Source of the DNA: a virus
Strand: one strand, 5' to 3'
IMG/VR virus record: IMGVR_UViG_3300037882_001264
Span: 1 to 64,000 of that record
DNA: 64,000 nt
Shown piece by piece: positions 40,323 to 48,838 of the stretch. Under the pieces are notes generated by a model. The model was not told the origin of the DNA, ran no database searches, and saw only the letters and a list, made by a program, of their open reading frames with translations. Each line of letters begins with the position of its first letter. The first letter of the stretch is position 1. Made by a program: the position numbers and the translations under genes.

Positions 40323-42443
40323 TCAGGCGTCTCCCAGGGGCACCTTGGGATCGAGAGCGAGGTGCTTGCGCATCCCGACATGCTTCGGGGTGGCGAAGGT
40401 TCCACGCGGGATGCCGTCGGGAATGGCCTCCTCCCGGATGACTTCCTGGTCCTCGTTGAGGATCGAGGTGGTCTTCAGTTCCGGCGGAGCCTCGTAGTGA
40501 GACTTGGCGATGGTCCTCATGCGACCGGCCTGCTGGAACAGGGCTGCGGGCTTGGGCATGCTGGACCTCATCTCGTCCGAAGGAGCGATCTCCTCACCTG
40601 GCTGCTCACCGAAGGGCTGCGTCTCCATGCCAGGCATGGGGGTGCCACCTTCCGGCGGAGTCATCATCATGTCCTCAGGCGTCGGCGCGAAGTTAGGCGT
40701 CGCAGGGTCGGGCGCAGTACCGAGCATCGGGAGCATCATCTGCTGGCCGCCCATGCCGGGCTCAGCCAGGATGACGGCACCGAAGTCTGCGGTGAGGTCG
40801 GGCGGAATCGGGAGCCCCTTGTCACGCAGGGACTCGAAGATGGCCTTACGAGTCTCCTGCTCGGCGACGGCTAGTTGCACCTGCTCATCCTTGGTTCGCT
40901 CCATCTCCTCGTCGAGATCGATGGGAGCGTTGACCAGGCGAGTCTTCATCGAGATCGGGACACCGGCTGCACGCAGGGCCTCGAAGAACTGGCGCTGCCC
41001 TTCGTCGTCGGAGAGGTTCATGGTCTTGAAGCGCAGTTCAGGGATGAGCAACTTGGGCTGCTCGACGATACGCTCCTCGCCGGTCTCCTCGTCGACTTCG
41101 AGGATCTCCTCCATGATGACGTAGCGCTTGCCGTCACGCACCTCGTAGTCGAAGTGCTCTTGTGCCTCGGCGACGATGAGTGCACGCTGACGGTAGTGGT
41201 TGGCGATCTCGTCCTGGTAGGTCGTGAGCAACTGGCTCACCAGGTCGCGGTTGAGTGCATCAGCCGCGTACGTCTCGCCAGAGGATGCGCCAGTGAGCAT
41301 CGTGCGGCTCAGCCCGAAGGACTGGAGCATGCGGTCCTCAAGGCGCTCGAAGTCGGCGCCCATGTCGGGCATGTTCTCGCGGCCGAACACCGACTCCATC
41401 TGGATGCCGAAGTGGTGGACCAGCACGCGGAAGTCGGCGGCGAGAGCCTGGTCGAGCGCTTCCTCGAAGGAGGCCAAGTCATCGTCGTTAGGGATCCAGG
41501 GCACGTCGGTGCCGAGGTCTGTGGCACTGGCTCCGAGCCGGGCCAGGATGAGCGGGGTGTAGAGGCGGTCGGCGATGGCGTCCTGGGCGGCGTTGAGCAT
41601 CTCCTCCTGCATGACAGCACGCATCGCACGCATGAGGATCGGGATGCCGCGCTTGTTGAACGTGTCGGCGGTGAACTTGATCTGCTGGAGCAGCACGTTG
41701 CTGACCGGCATGAGCGCGCCGTCGGCTGCGTAGTGGATCAGTTCGGGGTAGGTGCTGACCAGGCGCTCATAGTCGTACGCCGGGGTGCGCTTGGTGATGA
41801 CCTCGCGCAGCGTCTCGGGCAACTTGATGAAGAAGCGGGGCTCGCGAAGGAACGGGCTCCGCTCGACCTCGACGTCGTCGGGGTTGATCAGTTCGTCGTC
41901 TTCCCACACACCGAGGGCCTCGTTGAACGAGCCGAGCGGCCAGGCCTCACCGACGGTCCAGTACTCGCGGCCGATGTCGCGCAGGAACTTGTCGTAGTTC
42001 AGGCCCTCGGGGCTGAAGAAGAGATCGGTGTAGAAGTCGGTCAGTTGCTCGTCCTTGCAGACCAACTCGGAGCCGAGCAGCGGGTACTTCGAGTAGATGT
42101 CGACGCACGAGGCGATGATCGGGTGGGTCAGGTAGAGCAGTCGGCAGAAGGCGCGGATCTTCTTGATCTCATCGTGCTTCTCGACGTCGTAGGGGAGGTT
42201 GTTCTGCTTCCAGTAGAACATCGGGTCGCGAGGGCGACCAGTAGCAAACGAGAGGGACGAGCCACCGCCCCCAGCACCATTGGCGGCAGCGGTCTTGGCA
42301 GCGACCTTGCGGTTCCTGCGCATCTCGACGAGAGCGGGGTCGTCTTCTCCGGGCCCCTCGGCGCGACGGCCGAACGGCCCGCCCGTGCCCAACTTCGCGG
42401 CAATCTTGTCGAAGGCGCTGGCGCCCTCATTAGTGTCAGCCAC
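40323..42443 (-). CDS. Portal protein
   Basis: 706 aa from GTG (VADTNEGASAF). The core (about residues 75-480) has the helical stem and crown pattern of actinophage portals, e.g. PMFYWKQNNLPYDV, then GREYWTVGEAWPLG and SRTMLTGASSGETYAADALN. The latter resembles the conserved tunnel-loop region. A C-terminal Pro/Met/Glu-rich tail of about 150 residues (TPPEGGTPMPGMETQPFGEQ) is probably disordered. Dodecameric portals form the DNA entry vertex. GTG overlaps the preceding stop by 8 nt. Confidence 0.85.
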   Translation of the reverse strand: MADTNEGASAFDKIAAKLGTGGPFGRRAEGPGEDDPALVEMRRNRKVAAKTAAANGAGGGGSSLSFATGRPRDPMFYWKQNNLPYDVEKHDEIKKIRAFCRLLYLTHPIIASCVDIYSKYPLLGSELVCKDEQLTDFYTDLFFSPEGLNYDKFLRDIGREYWTVGEAWPLGSFNEALGVWEDDELINPDDVEVERSPFLREPRFFIKLPETLREVITKRTPAYDYERLVSTYPELIHYAADGALMPVSNVLLQQIKFTADTFNKRGIPILMRAMRAVMQEEMLNAAQDAIADRLYTPLILARLGASATDLGTDVPWIPNDDDLASFEEALDQALAADFRVLVHHFGIQMESVFGRENMPDMGADFERLEDRMLQSFGLSRTMLTGASSGETYAADALNRDLVSQLLTTYQDEIANHYRQRALIVAEAQEHFDYEVRDGKRYVIMEEILEVDEETGEERIVEQPKLLIPELRFKTMNLSDDEGQRQFFEALRAAGVPISMKTRLVNAPIDLDEEMERTKDEQVQLAVAEQETRKAIFESLRDKGLPIPPDLTADFGAVILAEPGMGGQQMMLPMLGTAPDPATPNFAPTPEDMMMTPPEGGTPMPGMETQPFGEQPGEEIAPSDEMRSSMPKPAALFQQAGRMRTIAKSHYEAPPELKTTSILNEDQEVIREEAIPDGIPRGTFATPKHVGMRKHLALDPKVPLGDA

Positions 42444-42741
42444 GAGACATCTCCCTGCTTGCTACATGAAAGTCCCAGGCCCGCTGGCCTAGGGCGCGAA
42501 TGAGATTGCCGTACATGCGACGCTCGGGCCACTCCATGCAGCCATCCGTTGCACTCATCCTTACCAGATACGCATTGAGGTTGTCAACACAAACTCCGCA
42601 CAGGGTGACCGTCTCCCCTGTGGGCCGGGCGAGAACTTCCACTGCATCCCCGAAGACGGCGCGCATGACGGCGATGTCGAGGCGGTACGGGTAGACCACC
42701 AGAGGGGTCGGGGAGTGGAACTTCGAGCCAAGACACTGCAC
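42436..42741 (-). CDS. Small protein of unknown function
   Basis: 101 aa from GTG (VQCLGSKFHSPTPLVV). Alpha/beta with TVTLCGVCVDNLNAYLVRMS, a CxxC pair. The ribosome site is weak, so coupling with the upstream gene is likely. No family recognised. Confidence 0.6.
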   Translation of the reverse strand: MQCLGSKFHSPTPLVVYPYRLDIAVMRAVFGDAVEVLARPTGETVTLCGVCVDNLNAYLVRMSATDGCMEWPERRMYGNLIRALGQRAWDFHVASREMSRG

Positions 42742-42746
42742 TGAGA

Positions 42747-43415
42747 TCAGCCCCGCGAGTCGCGTACTGCTGCCAGCGTTTCGGGTGCACGGTTGGCTGC
42801 CTTGAGGGCCAGGTAGCGCGCGTAGTTCTCCCGGTCCAGGATCGCGCCCGTCGAGGTCTTGAGGCTGGAGCCCTTGGCGAAGGGGTTGCCATCATCCTCA
42901 GCGGGCGGCCCCTCCTGCTCCGGGCCCTCTTCATCCTCATCCGGCAGGGCATCTGGATCCATCGGGTCGCCCTCGTCGAAGGGGACGGAGCCCATGGGGG
43001 CGCCACCCTGCTGCACGCCCTGGGCTGGGTCAGCGTCAGGGACGCCGGGCACGTTGACAGGCATGCCGTCCTGGGTCTGGGGCATGGCCGGGTAGGCGGG
43101 CTGCACACGGACGGTGAAGACGGCACCACAGAAGGCGCACTCTGCTCCACCGTCAGAGCGGGAGGTCAACTGGCCGGAGCCGCAGAAGGGGCAATGGAAG
43201 ACTCGGAACTGGTCGCCACTGTCGTGGGCGACCTTGTCAATCGGGGCCTTGCTCATGCCTTGCTCCATTCGCGATGCGGTCCATGGCTGGGCGGAGACGA
43301 GACCGCCTCGGGGCGTCTCGACGCATGCTGGGCATAGCATCTTGCCGCCGACTTGCTTGCGGGGAACGTACCTATCCATCGAGCGTCCGCAGTCGTGGCA
43401 CTGACGGCTAGTCAT
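42747..43415 (-). CDS. Zinc-ribbon protein in the head module
   Basis: 222 aa from ATG behind GGGAGG (MTSRQCHDCGRSMDRYVPRK). Two zinc ribbons: CHDCG ... CPACV at the N-terminus and FHCPFCGSGQ ... CAFCGAVF at about residue 65. The rest is a Pro/Gly/Asp/Glu-rich stretch (DEEGPEQEGPPAEDDG) and a helical C-terminus. Similar ribbons occur in the 360-aa and 874-aa proteins upstream. Confidence 0.7.
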   Translation of the reverse strand: MTSRQCHDCGRSMDRYVPRKQVGGKMLCPACVETPRGGLVSAQPWTASRMEQGMSKAPIDKVAHDSGDQFRVFHCPFCGSGQLTSRSDGGAECAFCGAVFTVRVQPAYPAMPQTQDGMPVNVPGVPDADPAQGVQQGGAPMGSVPFDEGDPMDPDALPDEDEEGPEQEGPPAEDDGNPFAKGSSLKTSTGAILDRENYARYLALKAANRAPETLAAVRDSRG

Positions 43416-43424
43416 AGGCACCTC

Positions 43425-43443
43425 CCTCTACCTCTTCGGGGGC
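43425..43443 (-). repeat. Late-gene leader element, copy 5
   Basis: Minus strand reads CCCCCGAAGAGGTAGAGG, overlapping the GGGAGG of the zinc-ribbon gene. Confidence 0.55.
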
Positions 43444-43466
43444 CGTTTGAGGTGGCTCGACAGGGG

Positions 43467-44363
43467 CTAGTAGGCCGAGGCGGTGAGCCGGAGGACCGGG
43501 TCCAGGGGGACCACAGCCAGCATCGCTAGCCGGTCCTCTAGGCCGAAGGAGGCCACGAGTCGGCCGTCCCACATGGTCAGTCCTGCCGCGAACTCGATGG
43601 TGGGGCGCTCGAAGTAGAACGGCGGGGTCGTGGACAAGGCGCCACGGTGCCTCCGAACGAAGCGGTTGACGTACTGCCTCTCGCCTCGATCGTAGTGGAC
43701 CTCATGGACCAGGGCGAGCCAGCCGTCGAGCATCCGGATCGCCTGAGACCCACCCCGGAGATCGGTGGTGGGGTCCAGGAGGCGGTACGGGATCCGGCCA
43801 TCCTCGTACAGTATCCCGTCCGCTGGGTCGTAGATGGCGAGCGGGGATGCCTTGTAGATGAACCGGCCGTCCTGCATCGGCATCCAGTTCTTCTCATGCA
43901 CCAACTCTGGGGCTCGCGACGGCATGATCTCTCGCTCGACCGATCGCCAGTCCTCAAGGCGATCAACAGCGATGCGGCAGACACCGTCGGCACGGTGCTC
44001 GCGCAACGTCCCGGAGACCTGCCAGTACCCATCGTCATGCCAGATAAGGCGAGCGTCCTCCATGTTCCTGACGTCGCCGTAGAGCATGGGGCCACGCACC
44101 GCGCTCTGGTCGATCTCCTGCATCCCCGTGACCCGGAGGTCATCATCGAGGTGCGCGACCCAGTTGCGTGTGTCGATGTAGCCGGGGTACTCGTACTGCC
44201 CGCGCGTGATGACGTAGTTCGAGGAGCGGACGATGCACTTGTACCCCTCGGTCGGGGAGTAGGCGATCGAGGGGTTGAACGAGGACCAACCAGGCCGCGC
44301 CGACATCGCGATGGGCCTGGTGGTGCACCAGCCGAAGAGTTCGGCGGCGGACTGCACTTCCAT
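43467..44363 (-). CDS. Beta-propeller glycosidase/phosphorylase-like protein
   Basis: 298 aa. Strand repeats containing YPGYIDTRNWV, VRNMEDARLIWHDDGYWQVS, HEKNWMPMQDG and RGGSQAIRMLDGWLALVHEV fit the five-bladed beta-propeller of GH43/GH130-type enzymes (the E-D-A-R-L and E-K-N-W motifs are characteristic). Its ATG shares one base with the glycosyltransferase stop, so the pair acts together. It could trim or transfer sugars on a virion protein; catalytic residues are not assigned with certainty. Confidence 0.65.
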   Translation of the reverse strand: MEVQSAAELFGWCTTRPIAMSARPGWSSFNPSIAYSPTEGYKCIVRSSNYVITRGQYEYPGYIDTRNWVAHLDDDLRVTGMQEIDQSAVRGPMLYGDVRNMEDARLIWHDDGYWQVSGTLREHRADGVCRIAVDRLEDWRSVEREIMPSRAPELVHEKNWMPMQDGRFIYKASPLAIYDPADGILYEDGRIPYRLLDPTTDLRGGSQAIRMLDGWLALVHEVHYDRGERQYVNRFVRRHRGALSTTPPFYFERPTIEFAAGLTMWDGRLVASFGLEDRLAMLAVVPLDPVLRLTASAY

Positions 44364-45412
44364 CAGAAGGCCAGGTTGGCAGTCGCCTGGTCCCGCTTGT
44401 ACTGGTCGAGCGACTCATCATTCGCGAGTTGGCGGAAGATCGAGCGGGCGGTCTCCTTGTCGTCGCCCCACCAGAGGGCCACGCCGACCTCCATGAGCAT
44501 GTCGAACGACTCGATGTCACGGTGCACGAAGAGGATGTCGGTGGAGGGCTCACGGGGCGCCTGGAGCGCGAGCACTTGGGCGGCGAGCCGGGCCTTACTC
44601 TGGTTGAGGATCTTGATCGCCTCGGTGAAGGCCTCCGCACGCGACGGCCGGTACGACCAGGCGACCAGGTAGTCCCCAAGGGAGCCCGTCAGTTTGGCGA
44701 TCTGGTAGTAGGCCCAGTAGATCTCCTGGTCCCAGTGGCCGATCTCCAGGTAGCGCCGGTAGGTGCGCAGAGAGTCCTCGTTGCGCCCCAGATCCTTGTA
44801 GGTCTGGGCGAGGTAGAACGCAGTGCGTGGGTCGTTCGGGTTCCTCTCGAACTCCCCCTCCAGCAGCGCCATGTCGCGAGTGAACTTCTCCGGCCGCGTG
44901 CCACCGTCGCCGTGGTGGTAGATGGTGAAGGTCGGGTGGTTCTCCGTCTTGTACGGCACTTCAGCCGACAGAAACTCGTGAGTGACTCCGTGGTAGCGCC
45001 ACGGCAGGGCTGCACTGACCAGGTAGGGCATCCACCACTCGAAGCCCCCGCCGATCTTGACCATGTAGCAGTCGGAGGTCAGTTCGCCGAGGTCGCCCGA
45101 CAACTCCATGTCGGCATCGACCAGCAGGAAGTAGGCGTTGTCCGCGTCCCAATCGAAGTCCTCAACGACCTCCTGGAGTTCGTCGAGCAGCGCGTTGCGG
45201 TTGTGGGCGAAGTTCACCCACTCTTGATTCAGCAGCGCGTACTCGACCGTGCTGTCCGCCATGAGGTCGTGGACCTTGCGCTTGGTGTTGTCAGTCGAGC
45301 CGGTGTCGATCACCACTAGGTAGTCGGCGTAGGGGAGGGCAGAGCGTAGGCAGCGCTCGATGACCTCGGATTCGTTCTTGACGATCATGCCGACAATGAC
45401 CTTGGGCATCAT
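44363..45412 (-). CDS. GT2-family glycosyltransferase with TPR-like C-terminus
   Basis: 349 aa. The N-terminal GT-A domain has VGMIVKNESEVIERCL, VIDTGSTDNTK and the DxD-type metal motif LLVDADMEL (about residue 100). The C-terminal region (from about residue 195) carries tetratricopeptide-like repeats (FYLAQTYKDLGRNEDSLRTY). Such GT2-TPR proteins transfer nucleotide-sugars to protein or carbohydrate acceptors. Placement among virion genes suggests glycosylation of a virion protein, as shown for some mycobacteriophages. Confidence 0.8.
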   Translation of the reverse strand: MMPKVIVGMIVKNESEVIERCLRSALPYADYLVVIDTGSTDNTKRKVHDLMADSTVEYALLNQEWVNFAHNRNALLDELQEVVEDFDWDADNAYFLLVDADMELSGDLGELTSDCYMVKIGGGFEWWMPYLVSAALPWRYHGVTHEFLSAEVPYKTENHPTFTIYHHGDGGTRPEKFTRDMALLEGEFERNPNDPRTAFYLAQTYKDLGRNEDSLRTYRRYLEIGHWDQEIYWAYYQIAKLTGSLGDYLVAWSYRPSRAEAFTEAIKILNQSKARLAAQVLALQAPREPSTDILFVHRDIESFDMLMEVGVALWWGDDKETARSIFRQLANDESLDQYKRDQATANLAF

Positions 45413-45484
45413 GCGGTGGCTCTCTTCGTTAGGGGGCTACGAGGCCACGCTAGCAGAGCCAGTTGAAACGGTCCAGCCGGTGGG

Positions 45485-45715
45485 TCAGCCGCCCAGCGCA
45501 GTCAGCCGCTGCGAGATCGTGAGCCCGCTGTTGTTCACCGGCCGGGTAGGGTCGGCCACGGTACTGGGGGTACCCAGGAGGGCTGTCTGTGCGGCAGAGC
45601 CGAGTGCGGTCCACTCTGCCTCGGTGAGCGTCGCGGTCTGGCCAGCCTGGAACACGCCATTGCGGTAGAGCCACACGTTGGTCAGCCCGGCCTTGACGAC
45701 TGCTTGCTTACCCAT
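45485..45715 (-). CDS. Small protein of unknown function in the head module
   Basis: 76 aa, MGKQAVVKAGLTNVWLYRNG, with a beta start (VWLYRNGVFQAGQTATLTEA) and a Pro/Asn-rich C-terminus. Its position between virion genes suggests a decoration or head-fibre protein. The 72-nt gap after it shows no recognisable signal. Confidence 0.65.
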   Translation of the reverse strand: MGKQAVVKAGLTNVWLYRNGVFQAGQTATLTEAEWTALGSAAQTALLGTPSTVADPTRPVNNSGLTISQRLTALGG

Positions 45716-46196
45716 CTTCGTTCACTCCAAACGCATCGCGGATCAGACAGGCTGAGGCGAAGCGGATGACCCGCTCGCCCTCTTCGTCATCGAGTTGGCT
45801 GAGCACCTCGCGAAAGGAGACGTCGTTGCGGACGCGGCTGGCGACCAGCGCAAGCGCATCCTCGGCGATGTCCTGGAACGCGGCCAGGTGGCCTGTGTCG
45901 GCCATGGCATTGATGACCCCCGCCTCGCCAGCAGCGTCGTAGAGGTCGCGAGCGGCCACTGTCGAGATGCCAGACATCTCCAGCGAGTCATCGAGGTCGG
46001 AGTGCACCGTCATGACCGATCGTGCGGGAGCCAGGTCGTAGAGGGCCACAGGGACGATCTGACCGGCGAGCGTGCCGGTCTCCCAGGAGACGTGTGCTGA
46101 GCCCGATGCGAGCACGAGCAGGCGCCCATGGTCACCAAGGACCAGTCCCTCGTTGGCGGGACCGGTATAGGCGACCTTCTGGCCTTCCTTCAGCAT
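45708..46196 (-). CDS. SH3-like plus helical protein in the head module
   Basis: 162 aa. N-terminal barrel-like segment (LKEGQKVAYTGPANEGLVLG, HVSWETG), then helical repeats and an acidic end. ATGGGTAA overlap with the next gene. No family recognised. Confidence 0.65.
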   Translation of the reverse strand: MLKEGQKVAYTGPANEGLVLGDHGRLLVLASGSAHVSWETGTLAGQIVPVALYDLAPARSVMTVHSDLDDSLEMSGISTVAARDLYDAAGEAGVINAMADTGHLAAFQDIAEDALALVASRVRNDVSFREVLSQLDDEEGERVIRFASACLIRDAFGVNEDG

Positions 46197-46204
46197 CTGA
46201 TCTC

Positions 46205-48829
46205 CTACTTCTTCGGGATCATCTTGTAGACGTCGACCATGGTCTCCGCGAAGTCCATGCCGTTCTTCAACTTCTGCTTGGGTGACCTACCCTCTTCACC
46301 CTCGCCCTTGGCGGGAGCAGTACCGGGGACGTGCATTGGGTTCTTCTTGACTTCGTCGATGACCTTCTTGGGGCCGTCTTCGATCGCCTTCTCAGTCAAG
46401 TGCGTGAGCGGGCCATCACCGCTGTGCTGCGGCGGCGCGAAGGATAGCGGGTTCCACTCAGCGACCACCGAGGGGAACCGGTCTACGGTCTCCCCCGCGA
46501 GCGCGAGTGCGGAGGTCACCGAGAGGCTCGGGTTCTCCTCGATCACACGGCTGGCCATCGCTGCGACAACCTGCTCGCGACGGCTGGCTTGCGTGCCGCT
46601 CGTGGGCTCGAAGTCGAGGTCGCTACCACCCTGCGCCTTGGGCGCGTTGCCGCCAGCGACAGCCGGGCCGCCCTCACGAGCCTCGGCCTTGGGCTGGGGG
46701 ACGTTGGGGTTCTCGTTCTGCGCGACGACGTCGAAGGCACCCTCGGCGACCATCTTGCGGAGGGAGGCCAGCGCCTCGCCGCCAGTGGCATCCTCGACGG
46801 CCTTCTTGGGCTTCGGCTTGAGGCCAGACCCCTTGCACTTCGGGCAGGCCTTCGAGGCATCCCACGGGTGCGTTCCGCCACCCTTGCAGGCGCCGCAGTA
46901 AGGAGAGTCGTCGACAGCGCCGTTGTGGTGCTGCGGGCGCTTCTTCAGCCAGGCCTCCTGCTCGGGGGTCAGTTCACCGCGCAAGGGAACTCCGCCCTCC
47001 GGGAAGAGGTCCTTGGGGACGCCGCTCTTGGGGGCGCCAGGATGCGCCTGGCGGTCCCACTGCCACGAGGTGGGGTCGTCCTTCGGGTCGTAGGCGTTGG
47101 CAGCGAGAGCATCGAATGCGCCCTCGCGCACCATGGCACGGACCTGGTCGAGCGAGTAGGTCCGGTAGCGATCCATCGCGTCAGCGTGACGGTCGTAGGG
47201 GTCCGACTCGTGGGCGCGGTTCGAGCGCTCATCGTCCCCATAGGTCTCGCGATGCTCAGCATCAGAGTTCTCGGCCTCCTGCTGGCAGTCGTCACAGAGG
47301 TGGTGGCCATAGGGGGCCTCGTCTCCGCAACCCTCGCACTCCCCAGCGGGGGGATTCGAGTGACCGTTCGCGACCTCGCTGGAGTACTGCGACATCTCGG
47401 CGTCGTTGATCGCGGTCTTGCCAGCAGCAGAAGCCAGCCCGTGCTCGCTCGCCATCGACTTCTGGCAGTTGGTGCAGGTCTCGTTGCCGTAGGCGTTGGC
47501 GAAGCCGCAGGACTTGCACTCCTGGCGATCGTTGGCGGTCTTGACCGAGGACTCCTTCATCGGAGCACTCTTGTCCCACTGGGACTGCCGGTAGACGTCC
47601 CAGACGTCCTTGCCGTACGTCGAGATGGCCCAGGTCTTGTGGGCGTCGTAGTCGGCCTGAGTCGGCTGAGTGCTGCCGCCGTCGGGGTCCTTGCTGCGGA
47701 TGTCGACGAGCGCGAAGCGACTCGACTCAGACTTCAGCGAGGCGTAGCGGTCGCTGTGGTCGGTGTGGTTGGCGCAGTACTCAGTGCCGGGCACCACGTC
47801 GTTCTCGCAGTACTCCGGGGGATTGATCGCAGTCGGGCCGTAACCCTCGCTGTGCACGATCGCATTGCACTGCGTGTCCTCATCGCCAGAGGCAGTCTTC
47901 GAGGAGGTCTTCAGGCTGACGGTTCCATCCCCACGACACGTCTGGCATCCAGTGTCGAACTTCCCGTCAGGCGAGACGACTCGACCGTGGCCGCTGCACT
48001 CAGGGCAGATGCCCCGCTGCTCCGGCGGCGAGTAGGGCTTGCCGTTCTGGGTGAGCGTCTTGCCACTGGAGTCGAACGTCTCGTCGCCGTGGTAGCCGCT
48101 GTAACCGTAGGAGCCGTCGTCGTTGACCGTGACGTGCCGGGGCCCGTCCCAGAAGTTGTTCGGGTCGTGGACCAGCGTGTTCGGCTTGGTGGGGTGCCAC
48201 ACGACCGGGCCTGAACCGTGCTCGAAGCGAGCGTTGAGCGCGTCGGCATGCTCCTTCGGAGCGACCGTGTACTCGCTGCCCTCGGGGTCATCGATCGTGT
48301 GCGAGCGCCAGGTGTCGCCCCCAGCAGTTACCTGGCTACCCTCGAAAGGGAGGCGGCTCCCAGACTTGCCGAAGGGGTTGCCCGAGTCGTCGTCCGAGTC
48401 GTCGTCATCGTCATCCGAGTCATCGTCGCCCGAGTCATCCGAGTCCGAGTCATCGTCTTGATCGTCCGAACCGGAGTCGTCAGCATCGTCGCTGCTGTCG
48501 TCATCGCTGTCATCGGAGTCGTCGGAGTCCGAGTCGTCAGCGTCGCCATCCGAGTCGGTCTCCCACGGCTTTCCGCTGGCCTCCATGAGGAGCGCCCACT
48601 GCGAGCGGAGGTGGGCCTCGACGTCAGAAGGACCCACTCCAGCCGAGGCTGCGACCGTGCTGATGGCGTCCTCCGCCAGGGCAAGGCGATGCCCCAACTC
48701 GGCCTCGGTGCGAGCCAGCGCCACGTAGGGCATCAGGTCTCGCGAGGCCACGCGGGTGCTCGCCTGCGTACGGAGGGAAGCCTCTTCGTTGATGTCACGA
48801 GCGGCTTCGTCCCAGAGTGAGTACGTCAT
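46205..48829 (-). CDS. Aspartate/serine-rich protein with many zinc-ribbon pairs
   Basis: 874 aa. Helical N-terminus, a long (SD)n stretch (about residues 92-150), then several Cys pairs: DnaJ-like CPECSGHG ... CQTCRGDG, CKSCGFA ... CTNCQKS, CEGCGDE ... CDDCQQE and CGACKGGG ... CPKCKGSG. Two copies of a R-x-MV-x-EGAFD-x-[LV]-A motif occur (about 560-580 and 685-705). It is large and acidic and may be a scaffold-like or packaged protein. No family recognised. Confidence 0.7.
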   Translation of the reverse strand: MTYSLWDEAARDINEEASLRTQASTRVASRDLMPYVALARTEAELGHRLALAEDAISTVAASAGVGPSDVEAHLRSQWALLMEASGKPWETDSDGDADDSDSDDSDDSDDDSSDDADDSGSDDQDDDSDSDDSGDDDSDDDDDDSDDDSGNPFGKSGSRLPFEGSQVTAGGDTWRSHTIDDPEGSEYTVAPKEHADALNARFEHGSGPVVWHPTKPNTLVHDPNNFWDGPRHVTVNDDGSYGYSGYHGDETFDSSGKTLTQNGKPYSPPEQRGICPECSGHGRVVSPDGKFDTGCQTCRGDGTVSLKTSSKTASGDEDTQCNAIVHSEGYGPTAINPPEYCENDVVPGTEYCANHTDHSDRYASLKSESSRFALVDIRSKDPDGGSTQPTQADYDAHKTWAISTYGKDVWDVYRQSQWDKSAPMKESSVKTANDRQECKSCGFANAYGNETCTNCQKSMASEHGLASAAGKTAINDAEMSQYSSEVANGHSNPPAGECEGCGDEAPYGHHLCDDCQQEAENSDAEHRETYGDDERSNRAHESDPYDRHADAMDRYRTYSLDQVRAMVREGAFDALAANAYDPKDDPTSWQWDRQAHPGAPKSGVPKDLFPEGGVPLRGELTPEQEAWLKKRPQHHNGAVDDSPYCGACKGGGTHPWDASKACPKCKGSGLKPKPKKAVEDATGGEALASLRKMVAEGAFDVVAQNENPNVPQPKAEAREGGPAVAGGNAPKAQGGSDLDFEPTSGTQASRREQVVAAMASRVIEENPSLSVTSALALAGETVDRFPSVVAEWNPLSFAPPQHSGDGPLTHLTEKAIEDGPKKVIDEVKKNPMHVPGTAPAKGEGEEGRSPKQKLKNGMDFAETMVDVYKMIPKK

Positions 48830-48838
48830 GTCGATCCT

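Noticed and set aside
40875-42503. 542-aa plus-strand open frame
   Set aside because: Antisense to the portal gene, no start signal.
42560-42600. TTGACA inside the 101-aa gene near 42.6 kb as a promoter
   Set aside because: No acceptable -10 box at 16-18 bp; coding sequence explains it.
46589-48214. 541-aa plus-strand open frame
   Set aside because: Antisense to the 874-aa Asp/Ser-rich gene; composition (Val/Leu/Arg/Gly) is typical of a shadow.
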